Below are positions 41,994 through 50,802 of a stretch of 64,000 nucleotides of DNA, one piece after another. The notes below the pieces were generated by a model. That model had not been told where the DNA came from, searched no databases, and was given only the letters and a program-made list of their open reading frames with translations. The stretch is from NCBI RefSeq assembly GCF_003260275.1, contig NZ_QJHB01000004.1, positions 243,504 through 307,503 on the forward strand. Reading direction: 5' to 3'. The position numbers were made by a program, and so were the translations under genes. The stretch is from Homoserinimonas sp. OAct 916 (GTDB lineage Bacteria > Actinomycetota > Actinomycetes > Actinomycetales > Microbacteriaceae). The stretch's first letter is position 1. Every line of letters starts with the position of its first letter.

Positions 41994-43510
41994 CGCTGAG
42001 CCGGCGCACCCTCTTGGCGGCCGGCATGGCCGGTGCCTCTGCCGCCGCTCTTGCCGCCTGCACGACGCCGCTACCGACCCCGTCGCCTTCGCCTGCGTCA
42101 CCCGCCCCGATTCCGATTCCGAGCCTGGTTCCTTCACGCATTCCGCAGCCGACCGCGTTCCACCGTTCGAACTGGTTGGCCGACCCGTACGCCCGCGGCT
42201 CCCGAACTTTTCTGCGCACCGGAGACCACCCGTCGCTCACCGAAGTGCTCCAGACGAACATCGACCAACGAATCTTCTTCGCCGGCGACGCAACTGAAAC
42301 CATGGCCGATGAGTCCGGCACGGTGACCGGCGCATTCACTTCGGGCAACCGGGTCGCCGCCCAACTGATGATGCAATCGAGCCGCGGCGAACGCATCGCG
42401 ATCATCGGGGCCGGAATGGCCGGCGCCACCGCCGCGCGCGCGCTGGTCGACGCCGGCTTCGACGTCACTGTGCTGGAGGCCAGGGACCGCGTGGGAGGGC
42501 GCATTCACACCATCGCCGACCCCGACTGGGCGGTGCCGCTCGAGTCGGGCGTGTCGGTCACCCCAGACGATCAAACCGATCCGGTGACCCGCCAATTGAA
42601 TACTGCCGGGGTGCGCACCGTGAACCTTCGCGGGCCGGCCCTGGTGCGTTCGGATACCGGCATCGACCTCACCGTGTCCACAGTCGGCCCCGAGGCCGTC
42701 CGGGCGGCACACGCCTGGGCGGTGAACGGGCACCACGACGTATCGCTGGCCCGTGCGCTTCTCCTGTCCGGTGAACCCGGCACCCGCGTGGTGGCCCCAT
42801 CCGCATCGCCAGCCCCGGGAGACGGGATGAGCGATGCCCTCTGGTTGCAGCACTACCTCGACACCGTCGTGGCCGACGCGACCGGTGCGAGCCCGCGAGA
42901 GATCTCCGCCCTCTACGGCATCCCGGCCGGACTGCTCACCAAGCCGGGCGGTCCTCCTGCGTCTGCATCGCCGGCCCCGAACGCCGGCACGGCACAAGGC
43001 GACGCCCACGCCGTCGTCCTCGGCGGCTATGACTCCATCGTGCGCCAGTCGCTGGCTGGGGTCGACCTCTCACTGTCGAGCGTGGTCACCCAGATCAATC
43101 ACACGCCCGCCGGCGTTGGAATCCGATTCGTCACCGGCGAGTCGATGAAGGTCGACCGGGTCGTTGTCACCGTGCCGCTGGGGGTGCTGCAGTCCGGTGA
43201 CCTCGTCTTCGATCCTCCTCTGCCAGCCGCCCACCGGCTGGCCATAGTGGCCGGGGGGATGGGGGTCAACGACACCCTCTGGTTGCGCTACGACGAACCG
43301 TTCTGGCCCACAGACGACACTCGATGGACCCTGGTCGACGAGAGGGGCAAGCACGGGTTCCTCCAATGGCGAAACCTGATGCCTCTGACCGGCGAGCCGA
43401 TACTCGTCGGATTCACCGGCGCGGATCAGGCCACGCAACTTTCCACGGCAACCGATGCCGACGTTCTTCAGGCGGCCACAGCGAGCCTCGCCGCCTTCCA
43501 TTCGCTGTGA
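41990..43510 (+). CDS. Tat-exported flavin amine oxidase with apparent circular permutation
   Basis: A 506-residue lipoprotein: twin-arginine SRRTLLA, then lipobox LAAC (about residue 24) and a Pro/Ser linker. Residues 61-129 (PYARGSRTFLRTGDHP, then RIFFAGDAT and GTVTGAFTSGNRVAAQ) match what is normally the last segment of flavin monoamine oxidases. Only after that comes the normally N-terminal FAD site IAIIGAGMAGATAARALVDAG (about 136-156) and ARDRVGGRI. The rest follows in normal order, to LRYDEPFWPTDDTRW and LVGFTGADQA, and the chain ends where the missing segment would begin. The fold could still be complete if the ends are close. The substrate is unknown. The 3' end overlaps the convergent gene by 98 bp. 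Confidence 0.85.
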   Translation: MTLSRRTLLAAGMAGASAAALAACTTPLPTPSPSPASPAPIPIPSLVPSRIPQPTAFHRSNWLADPYARGSRTFLRTGDHPSLTEVLQTNIDQRIFFAGDATETMADESGTVTGAFTSGNRVAAQLMMQSSRGERIAIIGAGMAGATAARALVDAGFDVTVLEARDRVGGRIHTIADPDWAVPLESGVSVTPDDQTDPVTRQLNTAGVRTVNLRGPALVRSDTGIDLTVSTVGPEAVRAAHAWAVNGHHDVSLARALLLSGEPGTRVVAPSASPAPGDGMSDALWLQHYLDTVVADATGASPREISALYGIPAGLLTKPGGPPASASPAPNAGTAQGDAHAVVLGGYDSIVRQSLAGVDLSLSSVVTQINHTPAGVGIRFVTGESMKVDRVVVTVPLGVLQSGDLVFDPPLPAAHRLAIVAGGMGVNDTLWLRYDEPFWPTDDTRWTLVDERGKHGFLQWRNLMPLTGEPILVGFTGADQATQLSTATDADVLQAATASLAAFHSL

Positions 43511-44234
43511 CCGGAACCGCCTCGTCCCGGTATCCGCCATCGACAACGGATGCCCCACGTGACGCCCCAGGCTCGGACCGGGCCGCTCGCATGTCCCGCG
43601 CATCCGCGTCTCGGAGTGGCCTCGGCAACAGGTGGCTGACCGCGATCAGAACAGCGGTCAGCGCGGTGATGACGACTCCCATCACAGCGAGGTAGGCCGC
43701 GATGCCCCACCATCCGCCGACCTGGTCCGGGTCGAAGAAGAAGTATGGATACCAGCCGACGGATGCCCCCCGCCACACGGTCGCGGCTCCCCAGAGCATC
43801 GGGAACACCAGTGCGACAGAGAGCCGCTTCCACGAGATGCGTCCACGGCCTGGTGCCAGCACCCAATCGAGGATGGCAAAGGCCGGCAACCAGTAGTGCA
43901 GGATCCGGTCGGAAACGGGCACTTCGAACCGGTAGTCGGTGGCAGCGGCCCCGGCGACGATGGTGCCGTAGACCACGCCGGAGATGATCTGGTAGCACGT
44001 CACCAAGAGACGACTGCTGGTGAGCCAACGGGGGTCGCTGGGGCGCAGCAGAGCCAGAGTGCCGCCGACTCCCCAGAGCGCGACCGCGGAGAATGCTGTC
44101 TGAATGGTGAAATACCAGAAGAAATTCTCGGTCGCGAAACTTCCGAAACCGAGCCCGTACTCGAACCGGGCAACCAGGGCGGCGATTCCCACGAGGGCGG
44201 CGACGAGTCGCGCGATCCCCCAGGCAATCCGCAT
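43413..44234 (-). CDS. Pr6Pr-family membrane protein
   Basis: A 273-residue protein with six transmembrane helices and the family motifs NFFWYFTIQTAFSAV, TDYRFEVPVSDRILHYWLPAFAILDWVLAP and GWYPYFFFDPDQVGGW. The family is of unknown function and resembles FAR-17a/AIG1 hydrolase-like membrane proteins. The ATG has AAGGAGG at ideal spacing. The soluble C-terminal 70 residues are Arg-rich and lie partly antisense to the amine oxidase gene, so that part is less certain to be conserved. Confidence 0.82.
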   Translation of the reverse strand: MRIAWGIARLVAALVGIAALVARFEYGLGFGSFATENFFWYFTIQTAFSAVALWGVGGTLALLRPSDPRWLTSSRLLVTCYQIISGVVYGTIVAGAAATDYRFEVPVSDRILHYWLPAFAILDWVLAPGRGRISWKRLSVALVFPMLWGAATVWRGASVGWYPYFFFDPDQVGGWWGIAAYLAVMGVVITALTAVLIAVSHLLPRPLRDADARDMRAARSEPGASRGASVVDGGYRDEAVPVTANGRRRGSLWPPEERRHRLPWKVAWPDPRR

Positions 44235-44416
44235 CAAGCCCTCCTTCTGGTGAACGACCACGCGCCACTCGGTTCTGCCACCCTGCAGTACTCAGACATT
44301 CAGCTTAAGTCCTTTCGGCGCCGGCCCAGCACGGGCCGGTAAAGTGAGCGCTGGCTGGCTGACTGTGAGACCGAGCACCGTGAGAGTATTCCGCGGTGGT
44401 CCGGCCACGGTGTAGT

Positions 44417-44518
44417 ACGAAATGCAGCGCGGTACGAAATGCAGTGTGGTACGAAATGCAGAGCGACACGAAGTGCAGAGCGACACGAAGTGCAGTGCGA
44501 CACGAAATGAGAGTGAAT
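44417..44518 (+). repeat. Six 17-bp tandem repeats upstream of idi
   Basis: Units with the core ACGAARTGCAG begin at 44417, 44434, 44451, 44468, 44485 and 44502, exactly 17 bp apart. The first three read TACGAAATGCAG and the next two CACGAAGTGCAG; the last is CACGAAATGAGAG. The array ends 6 bp before the idi ATG. The period is not a multiple of three and the array is not inside a gene. Confidence 0.85.
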
Positions 44519-44524
44519 TACGCC

Positions 44525-45076
44525 ATGAGCCACGTTCTGGACCCCGCCGTGGAAGAGGTCATTCTGCTGAGTGAGACGGGAGAGGCAATCGGTACCGCCG
44601 ACAAGGCCACCATCCACGGCACTGACACCCCGTTGCACCTCGCGTTCTCCTGCCATGTGCTGAACAGCCGCGGTGAGTTCCTGATGACCCGGCGTTCGTT
44701 GAACAAACTGACGTGGCCCGGCGTCTGGACGAACTCCTTCTGCGGCCACCCGTCTCCGAGTGAGAAACCGGTCGATGCTGTCGTGCGTCGCGCGCAGCAC
44801 GAGCTGGGGATGTCGGTGACCGACCTTGAGGTAGCGCTGCCGGAATTCCGTTACCGGGCGGTTGACGCCTCGGGAGTGGTGGAGAACGAGATCTGCCCGG
44901 TATACACGGCAACCAGCGACCAGGCCCCGGCACCGAATCCCTCTGAAGTGATGGATGTCGCTTGGGTCGATCCGGCCGATCTCGGCCGGGCGATCAGACT
45001 CACCCCGTGGGCATTCAGCCCCTGGCTGGTGCTCCAGGCAGTACAGTTGCCGCATCTGGGCGGTGTTCGGCCGTAG
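44525..45076 (+). CDS. idi: Isopentenyl-diphosphate delta-isomerase (type I)
   Basis: A 183-residue Nudix-fold isomerase that interconverts IPP and DMAPP for isoprenoid and menaquinone side-chain synthesis. HLAFSCHVLNSRGEFLMTRR, the active-site cysteine in TNSFCGHP and the active-site glutamate in ENEICPVY are present. The ATG at 44525 is fixed by homology. The repeat array ends 6 bp before it, and no good Shine-Dalgarno sequence is seen. Confidence 0.94.
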   Translation: MSHVLDPAVEEVILLSETGEAIGTADKATIHGTDTPLHLAFSCHVLNSRGEFLMTRRSLNKLTWPGVWTNSFCGHPSPSEKPVDAVVRRAQHELGMSVTDLEVALPEFRYRAVDASGVVENEICPVYTATSDQAPAPNPSEVMDVAWVDPADLGRAIRLTPWAFSPWLVLQAVQLPHLGGVRP

Positions 45077-45128
45077 CCCGCACCGGCCCGTGTCGCTTCG
45101 CATCGTGAGACACCGCCCCGGGTGCCGA

Positions 45129-47546
45129 TCAGAGCCCGAGCAGGTTGTAGGAGATGGTTGTCGCCGGCGAGGTGCGCCCGTTGCCGTCTGCGTAACGCAC
45201 CGAGATCTCACCCACCGGGCGCAGGCCGAGGTGTCGCACGGTGGCGGTGACCCGCCCGCCCTCGAGCGTCAGCACTTGCGTCGCACCTCCGGTGCGGCTG
45301 AACTCGACCGTCGCCCGGTCGACCCCGCCGACGACGATTCGCACGTCGTCCACGAGCCAGTGCATGAGGTGGGGCGGGGCGGAGACGATAGCGGGTGACA
45401 GCAGCGTGAACACCGCCGCCGCGCTCGGTTCGGAAGGGCCGGCACCCAGGGTCTGCCGGACGGCCACGGTGTAGTCACCGGCGGTCAGCCTGTCGGCGTC
45501 GATTCGCCACTGCCCCCACTCGTCGGCGCGCACCGTCAGCTCGTTGTGTGCACCCATGATCGACTCGATTTTCGCGACAACCGTCGCACCGGGCACCGCG
45601 GTTCCACTGAGGATCGGCGTGTACAGTCCGTCGACGGTGTCGACGAGGTCGAGCGTCGGCGCCGGAAGCACAGCGACCGGGTCGGCTGGGTCAGTCGGGG
45701 TGGCTGGGTCAGTCGGGTCGGCTGGCTCCGGATCGGCTGGCTCCGGATCGACTGGCTCCGGGTCGGTTGGTGGTTCGCTGGGTTCGCTGGGGCTGGTCGG
45801 ATTGATCGGCTCGATCTGATCCGCGGGGTCGGCCGGTGATGCAGGGTCGGCCGGTGGTGTGGGGCCCGCGAACGGGGTCGGGTCTGCCTGGTCGGCCGGA
45901 GGGGGCGGCCCCGGCGAGTCGACGGAGTCGGTGCTGGCAGCCGGGTCACTGTTGGCAGCGGGGTCTTCGGCACGAGGATCGATGGGGTGCGGATGGGAAC
46001 TGGGCGGATCGTCCCTGGAGGGTTCAGCACCGTGTGGACCGCGTCGGTCTTCCAGCCGTGGCTCCAGCGTTCGGCCCCGGGTGGGAGACGGGTCTTTGCT
46101 CGTCTCGGGTGCCAGGACGGGCAGAACGTCGGCACCCCGGGCTTGCTCGGCAATCACGGTGTACGGTGCGGCAGTGGCCGGAGGAAACACCAGTGGTGCC
46201 GCCAGCAGGCCGATGCCGACGGCTGCCGCCAGGGCGAGCATGCCTGCGGCTGAAGTGATGGCGGCCCCGATTGAGGTCGTCGCGGCGGCGCCGGCTCCGA
46301 CCAATGCCCCGGTGCCCGACGTGGCGCCGGCAGCACCCAGTGCTGATCCGCCCAGTGCTGATCCGCCCAGTGCTGATCCGCCGAGTGCTGATCCGCCCAG
46401 TGACGATCCACCCCCGGCCGTCGACGAAGCCGCTGACGAAGCCGCTGACGCCGTTGCGCTTGCACCCCCGAAGGTAGAGGCGCTCCCAGAAGACGAAGCA
46501 CCCCCGGAGAACGAGGTACCTCCGGCTGAAGACGCACCCCCATCGATTCCAAAAATATTGCCGACACTGGTCGGTGACCCGCCGGCGGTGTGCACAGCCG
46601 GCGTCAGCCCACCAATCCACGCCGTGTGGGCCACCGCTCCGCCGAGGCCTGCGACGAGGGGCAGAAGCGCAAAGCCCAATCGCGCACCCAGGTCATTGAC
46701 CTCGGCCACTGCGACCTGGCACGCGGTGCAACCGGCCAGATGTTCGTTGACACGCTTCCTCTCTCGGCCGCCCAGGCCGCCGCGCGAGAACGCCGCCAGT
46801 CGCTCGAAGACCCACACGCATTCCGGCGCGGCGGTGTGCGAATTCAGATGCGCCTGCATCCACTCACGCCGCAGGCCCTCTCTCGCTCGATAACAGAGCG
46901 CAGACACCCCGTTGGCGGACAGCCCCAGCAGTGGCGCCATCTGTTTCGGAGACATCTTCTCCACCTCGCTGTACCAGAGTGCCTCCTGCCAACGGTCGGG
47001 CAACAACCGGAACGCGACCGCGATCAGGCCCTCGTCGAGGGCGTCCTCGACCGCGTGCTCACCGGTTGCAGGATCCTCCAGCGTTTCGAGCAGATCGATC
47101 GGCACCTCGCGTCGTGCTCGACCCCAGGTTGCCGCGGTGTTCCGGATCGTGGTGAACAGATACGATCTGAAGTCGGCAGTGGGCCCCTTCCCCGCAGTCA
47201 ACGACTGGAAGATACGCGTGAAGGCCTCGGCGACAAGGTCGTCGGGATCGATGCTGGAGGTGAATGAGCGGGCAACCGTTCTGGCTGCCGCGGCATGACG
47301 CTCCCAGAGCTCGGCATAGGAGCCCGTGTCGCCGGAGCGCACATCGTCGACCAGTTCGGCATCCGACCGGGAATCAGTATCTGTTCCGGTTTCGGGATTG
47401 CCGTTCAGGTTGGCATCGACATCGACTGCCGGGTCGATTGCCGGCCCTGCTGCATGGGACGGCACCGAGAGTAACGGCATTCCGCTCCCGTCTGCGGATC
47501 CGGGTTCGTCATCGGGCTGCTCCCAGGGGTCGCGAAACTCAATCAT
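45129..47546 (-). CDS. Membrane-anchored ECF-type sigma factor with zinc-finger and extracellular Ig-like region
   Basis: An 805-residue fusion. Residues about 60-135 form sigma region 2 (ELVDDVRSGDTGSYAELWERH; LVAEAFTRIFQSL). Residues about 175-240 form region 4 (LLPDRWQEALWYSEVEKMSPKQMAPLLGLSANGV). An anti-sigma-like zinc finger follows (VNEHLAGCTACQVAV, with H-x3-C-x2-C). Hydrophobic segments come next, the clearest being AITSAAGMLALAAAVGIGLLAAPLVF. Then a long Pro/Asp-rich spacer leads to a C-terminal Ig-like domain (TVDGLYTPILSGTAVPGATVVAKIES). The sigma part should be cytosolic and the tail extracytoplasmic. ECF groups with such extensions are known in actinobacteria. Confidence 0.85.
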   Translation of the reverse strand: MIEFRDPWEQPDDEPGSADGSGMPLLSVPSHAAGPAIDPAVDVDANLNGNPETGTDTDSRSDAELVDDVRSGDTGSYAELWERHAAAARTVARSFTSSIDPDDLVAEAFTRIFQSLTAGKGPTADFRSYLFTTIRNTAATWGRARREVPIDLLETLEDPATGEHAVEDALDEGLIAVAFRLLPDRWQEALWYSEVEKMSPKQMAPLLGLSANGVSALCYRAREGLRREWMQAHLNSHTAAPECVWVFERLAAFSRGGLGGRERKRVNEHLAGCTACQVAVAEVNDLGARLGFALLPLVAGLGGAVAHTAWIGGLTPAVHTAGGSPTSVGNIFGIDGGASSAGGTSFSGGASSSGSASTFGGASATASAASSAASSTAGGGSSLGGSALGGSALGGSALGGSALGAAGATSGTGALVGAGAAATTSIGAAITSAAGMLALAAAVGIGLLAAPLVFPPATAAPYTVIAEQARGADVLPVLAPETSKDPSPTRGRTLEPRLEDRRGPHGAEPSRDDPPSSHPHPIDPRAEDPAANSDPAASTDSVDSPGPPPPADQADPTPFAGPTPPADPASPADPADQIEPINPTSPSEPSEPPTDPEPVDPEPADPEPADPTDPATPTDPADPVAVLPAPTLDLVDTVDGLYTPILSGTAVPGATVVAKIESIMGAHNELTVRADEWGQWRIDADRLTAGDYTVAVRQTLGAGPSEPSAAAVFTLLSPAIVSAPPHLMHWLVDDVRIVVGGVDRATVEFSRTGGATQVLTLEGGRVTATVRHLGLRPVGEISVRYADGNGRTSPATTISYNLLGL
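46336..46410 (-). repeat. Five 15-bp in-frame repeats in the sigma fusion gene
   Basis: CCCAGTGCTGATCCG and close variants occur five times in succession and encode repeated SALGG. They lie in the Ser/Gly-rich linker before the membrane segment. Confidence 0.85.
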
Positions 47547-47959
47547 CGCCTCACTCCCCCAAACAGCTGTTCCCCAGAACTGTGGTGAGCGACGGGTACT
47601 TTCCGTGACTCCTCACCAGCCAGATCGTGATGCGGGCGGCTGGTTTCTGCTCACACTCGTGCCAGTCTAGAATTTTTTGAGGAATATTCCACTCGATCGC
47701 GTCATAAACCGGCGAAAGTGCCCTCTCTTGGGGTAGCGACGGAAGTGCACCGCTGCAGAGCAGCAGGTCGTACCCGTGTCCGTCGTCTCACTGTTGACTG
47801 ATCTCGACCCGAACGCAGATCAGTGCCCGGTTGTCAGTGCGCGGCCCACGCCGCGGAAGAACTGGGTGGGCGGGGCCGGCACAGATGGATGCCAGCCCCG
47901 CCGCTTTTCATCCCCCCGAGCCTTGGAGGCGAGCGACCCGCAGGGCCCGGCTTTCGGAC
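47547..47959. other. 413-bp intergenic region with two hairpins
   Basis: No gene is evident. A GGAATATTCC palindrome at about 47681-47690 and nearby AT-rich bases could be part of the promoter of the sigma fusion gene. ACTGATCT/AGATCAGT (about 47797-47824) forms an 8-bp stem. A longer GC-rich hairpin (GGCGGGGCCGGCA against TGCCAGCCCCGCC) lies near 47871-47903, just after the crotonase stop, and is probably the terminator of the catabolic operon. Confidence 0.5.
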
Positions 47960-48736
47960 TCAGCGGTGTTCGAAGACAGGCGTACGTTTCTGAACGAACG
48001 CCTGCATGCCCTCTTTCTGGTCGTTCAGGGAGAAGCAGGAGAAGATCGATCGGCGCTCCAGGCGCAGACCTTCGGCCAGCGGCAATTCGAACGCCGCATT
48101 CACAGCCTCCTTGGCCAGCATCGCCACGGGTTTGGACATGCTCGCAATCTTTGTGGCCGCTGTGATGGCCTCGTCGACCAGATCGGCCGCCGGCACCACC
48201 CGTGCCACCAAGCCGATATGCTCGGCCTCCGCGGCATCCAGTGTGCGGCCGGTGAGCACCATCTCCATCGCCTTCGCCTTGCCGATCGCCCGCGCCAACC
48301 GCTGGGATCCGCCCATTCCCGGAATGACCCCCAAACTGATCTCCGGTTGGCCGAACCGGGCCGTGTCTGCGGCAATGATGTAGTCGCAGAGCATCGCCAG
48401 CTCGCAGCCGCCACCCAACGCATACCCCGCGACCGCGGCGATCATCGGAGTACGCACCCTGGCCAGGTCGTCCCATGCCCCGAAGAAGTTGGCCAGGTAC
48501 ATGTCGGCAAACGACTTGTCCGCCATCTCCTTGATGTCGGCGCCGGCGGCAAATGCCATCTGGGAGCCGGTGATGACGATGGCCCCGATATTCGGGCTGA
48601 CATCGAATTTCTGTGCAGCCGCCAATACTTCGCGTCCGAGCTGGTCGTTCAAGGCGTTCAGCGCCTCGGGACGGTTGAGGGTGATCACGCCCACCCGGCC
48701 GTGGGTAGCCACGAGGATGGTCTGGTAGTCGGTCAT
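47960..48736 (-). CDS. Enoyl-CoA hydratase
   Basis: A 258-residue crotonase with both catalytic glutamates in place ([40 protein letters not shown]). [16 protein letters not shown] forms the oxyanion region. In this context it would hydrate methacrylyl-CoA, the second oxidative step of valine breakdown, though such enzymes are often broad. AAGGAG precedes the ATG. It is the last gene of the four-gene valine-type run. Confidence 0.93.
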   Translation of the reverse strand: MTDYQTILVATHGRVGVITLNRPEALNALNDQLGREVLAAAQKFDVSPNIGAIVITGSQMAFAAGADIKEMADKSFADMYLANFFGAWDDLARVRTPMIAAVAGYALGGGCELAMLCDYIIAADTARFGQPEISLGVIPGMGGSQRLARAIGKAKAMEMVLTGRTLDAAEAEHIGLVARVVPAADLVDEAITAATKIASMSKPVAMLAKEAVNAAFELPLAEGLRLERRSIFSCFSLNDQKEGMQAFVQKRTPVFEHR

Positions 48737-48773
48737 GCCTTCTCCTTGGGTTGATGGGTCGGTTGCGATCGGT

Positions 48774-49673
48774 TCAGCGCCGGCTGTTCTCCCGAATGAC
48801 GTTGATGATCGCCGAGAAGTCCTCATCCGCGCCGGGTCCGGATGCGAACCGTCGGTAGAGCTCTTCGGCCCGAGAACCGAGATCTGCCGCGACACCGGTC
48901 TGCTCCAGTGCCCGCGCGGCGAGCCCCAGATCTTTGGCCATCAGCGCTCCCGCGAATCCTGGGCGGTAGTCGTTGTTGGCGGGGCTGGTCGGCACAGGAC
49001 CGGGCACCGGGCAGTTCGTGGTGAGCGCCCAACACTGGCCGGACGCGTTGGCGGCCACGTCGAACAATGCCTGGTTCGTCAGCCCCAATGCTTCACCGAG
49101 CACAAACGCCTCACTCACCGCAATCATCGACACCCCGAGGATCATGTTGTTACACACCTTCGCCGCCTGCCCCGCACCGGGGCCGCCGCAGTGCACGACT
49201 CGCTTGCCCACGGCCTGCAGGATCTTTGATGCCTCGGTGAAGTCGGCCTCCTCGCCGCCGACCATGATCGTCAACGAGGCCGCCTCGGCCCCCACCACCC
49301 CGCCGGAGACGGGAGCGTCAATCCCGCGATGCCCGGCAGCCAGCAGCAGGGCGTGTGCTGCGTGCGCGTCATCCACCGCGATCGTCGACGACTCGATGAA
49401 GAGCGTGCCCGGTTTCGCAGCCGCGATCAGGCCATCAGCCCCCTGGTAGGCGGCCAGCACGTGCTCACCGGCGGGCAGCATGGTGAGCACCACGTCGGCC
49501 GCAGCCGCAGCCTCGGCCCCGGTGGCCACCACGGTCACACCGTCAGCACGTGCCTGGTCAAGCGCGGCCGGAACCAGGTCGAACCCGAGCACCGTGTACC
49601 CTGCCGCGACCAGGTTGCGCGCCATGGGAGAGCCCATGTGCCCGAGCCCGATGAAGGCGATTGTCTTAGCCAT
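48774..49673 (-). CDS. mmsB: 3-Hydroxyisobutyrate dehydrogenase
   Basis: A 299-residue beta-hydroxyacid dehydrogenase: [17 protein letters not shown] (NAD site), [22 protein letters not shown] (substrate loop), [14 protein letters not shown] with the catalytic lysine. [15 protein letters not shown] is typical of 3-hydroxyisobutyrate dehydrogenases. The ATG has GAGGAG upstream. It sits between the thioester hydrolase and the hydratase of the same pathway. Confidence 0.93.
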   Translation of the reverse strand: MAKTIAFIGLGHMGSPMARNLVAAGYTVLGFDLVPAALDQARADGVTVVATGAEAAAAADVVLTMLPAGEHVLAAYQGADGLIAAAKPGTLFIESSTIAVDDAHAAHALLLAAGHRGIDAPVSGGVVGAEAASLTIMVGGEEADFTEASKILQAVGKRVVHCGGPGAGQAAKVCNNMILGVSMIAVSEAFVLGEALGLTNQALFDVAANASGQCWALTTNCPVPGPVPTSPANNDYRPGFAGALMAKDLGLAARALEQTGVAADLGSRAEELYRRFASGPGADEDFSAIINVIRENSRR

Positions 49674-49686
49674 GATTCGCTCCTCT

Positions 49687-50799
49687 TCAGTGTGCGCCGG
49701 TGCCGGATGCCCCCGCGAATGATGTTCGACCGGCCTGGCCACCCAGGCCCAGTTCCAGGTCGCCGAGCTGAGCAAAACTGCGCTCCACATCAGACCGGTC
49801 GACGTCGACCAGGGTCGCCGGATCCCAGACCGGGTTGCGATCCTTGTCGATCAACTGGGCGCGGATGCCCTCGGCCAGGTCGGGCCAGCCGAGCGCGGCC
49901 AGGGACACCCGGTACTCCTGGTCGAGCACTTCTTCCAGAGTGCCGAGTGTGGCCGCTCGCCGAAGGGCGGCGAGGGTGGTCGTGATCGCCGTGGGTGACT
50001 TCGCCCGCAGGAGTTCGGCCGCCCGCCGGGCAGGCTCCTGCTCGGATGCTTCCAGCCGGTCCAGTATGGCCAGAACGTCTCCCCCCCGGTAGGCGGCGTC
50101 GATCCAGTCACGCTGGGCCGCCAGGCGGGACTCGGGCGCCGGAGCCGCGAACCGCCGCACCAGGGCGTCGGCATCGGGCGCCGGAGCCGCGGTGAGTACA
50201 TCGATGAGTGCGGGCAGGTCAGCGCTCGGTACGAAGTGGTCGGCGAAACCGGCCCAGATCGCGTCGGCGGCCCCCATGTGCGCACCGGTCAGCCCCAGGT
50301 GGGTGCCCACTTCGCCGGGTGCCCGCGAAAGCAAGTATGTGCCGCCCACGTCAGGAACGAATCCGATCCCCGTCTCAGGCATGCCGATACGGCTGCGCTC
50401 GGTGACGACACGAATCTCGGCGTGAGCCGAGATGCCCACTCCTCCGCCCAGCACCACACCGTCCATGATCGCAATGTAGGGCTTCGGGTATTTGTTGATG
50501 CGGGCGTTCAGGAGATATTCGTCGCGCCAGAACGTGGCGCTGGCGTGGCCACCGGATTGGGCATCCCGGTAGATGTCCACAATGTCGCCGCCAGCACACA
50601 GGCCCCGCTCCCCGGCTCCGGTCAGCAGTACGCAGGCGATGGCGTCGTCGTGCTCCCACGTCTCCAGCGCCTCGGCGAGCGCCAGGATCATACCGTGGGT
50701 GAGGGCATTCAGCACTGCAGGGCGATTCAGGATGACCCGCCCCACTCGCCCGGAACGTTGGAGAATGATCTCGGGTTCATCGGTGAACGCTGTCGACAC
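49687..50799 (-). CDS. 3-Hydroxyisobutyryl-CoA hydrolase-type crotonase
   Basis: A 370-residue crotonase, longer than hydratases because of the C-terminal extension of the HIBYL-CoA hydrolase group. GERGLCAGGDIVDIYRDA and IMDGVVLGGGVGISAHAEIRVVTERSRIGMPETGIGFVPDVGGTYLLSR fit this group. It releases 3-hydroxyisobutyrate for the dehydrogenase encoded next. Only 3 bp separate it from the acyl-CoA dehydrogenase gene upstream. Confidence 0.9.
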   Translation of the reverse strand: MSTAFTDEPEIILQRSGRVGRVILNRPAVLNALTHGMILALAEALETWEHDDAIACVLLTGAGERGLCAGGDIVDIYRDAQSGGHASATFWRDEYLLNARINKYPKPYIAIMDGVVLGGGVGISAHAEIRVVTERSRIGMPETGIGFVPDVGGTYLLSRAPGEVGTHLGLTGAHMGAADAIWAGFADHFVPSADLPALIDVLTAAPAPDADALVRRFAAPAPESRLAAQRDWIDAAYRGGDVLAILDRLEASEQEPARRAAELLRAKSPTAITTTLAALRRAATLGTLEEVLDQEYRVSLAALGWPDLAEGIRAQLIDKDRNPVWDPATLVDVDRSDVERSFAQLGDLELGLGGQAGRTSFAGASGTGAH

Positions 50800-50802
50800 G
50801 GT

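Noticed and set aside
44417..44518. CRISPR array
   Set aside because: Units are contiguous 17-mers without spacers, and no cas genes are in the window.
45859..46893. 344-codon plus-strand frame within the sigma fusion gene
   Set aside because: It is the mirror of the low-complexity linker; the minus-strand frame has recognisable sigma and zinc-finger motifs.
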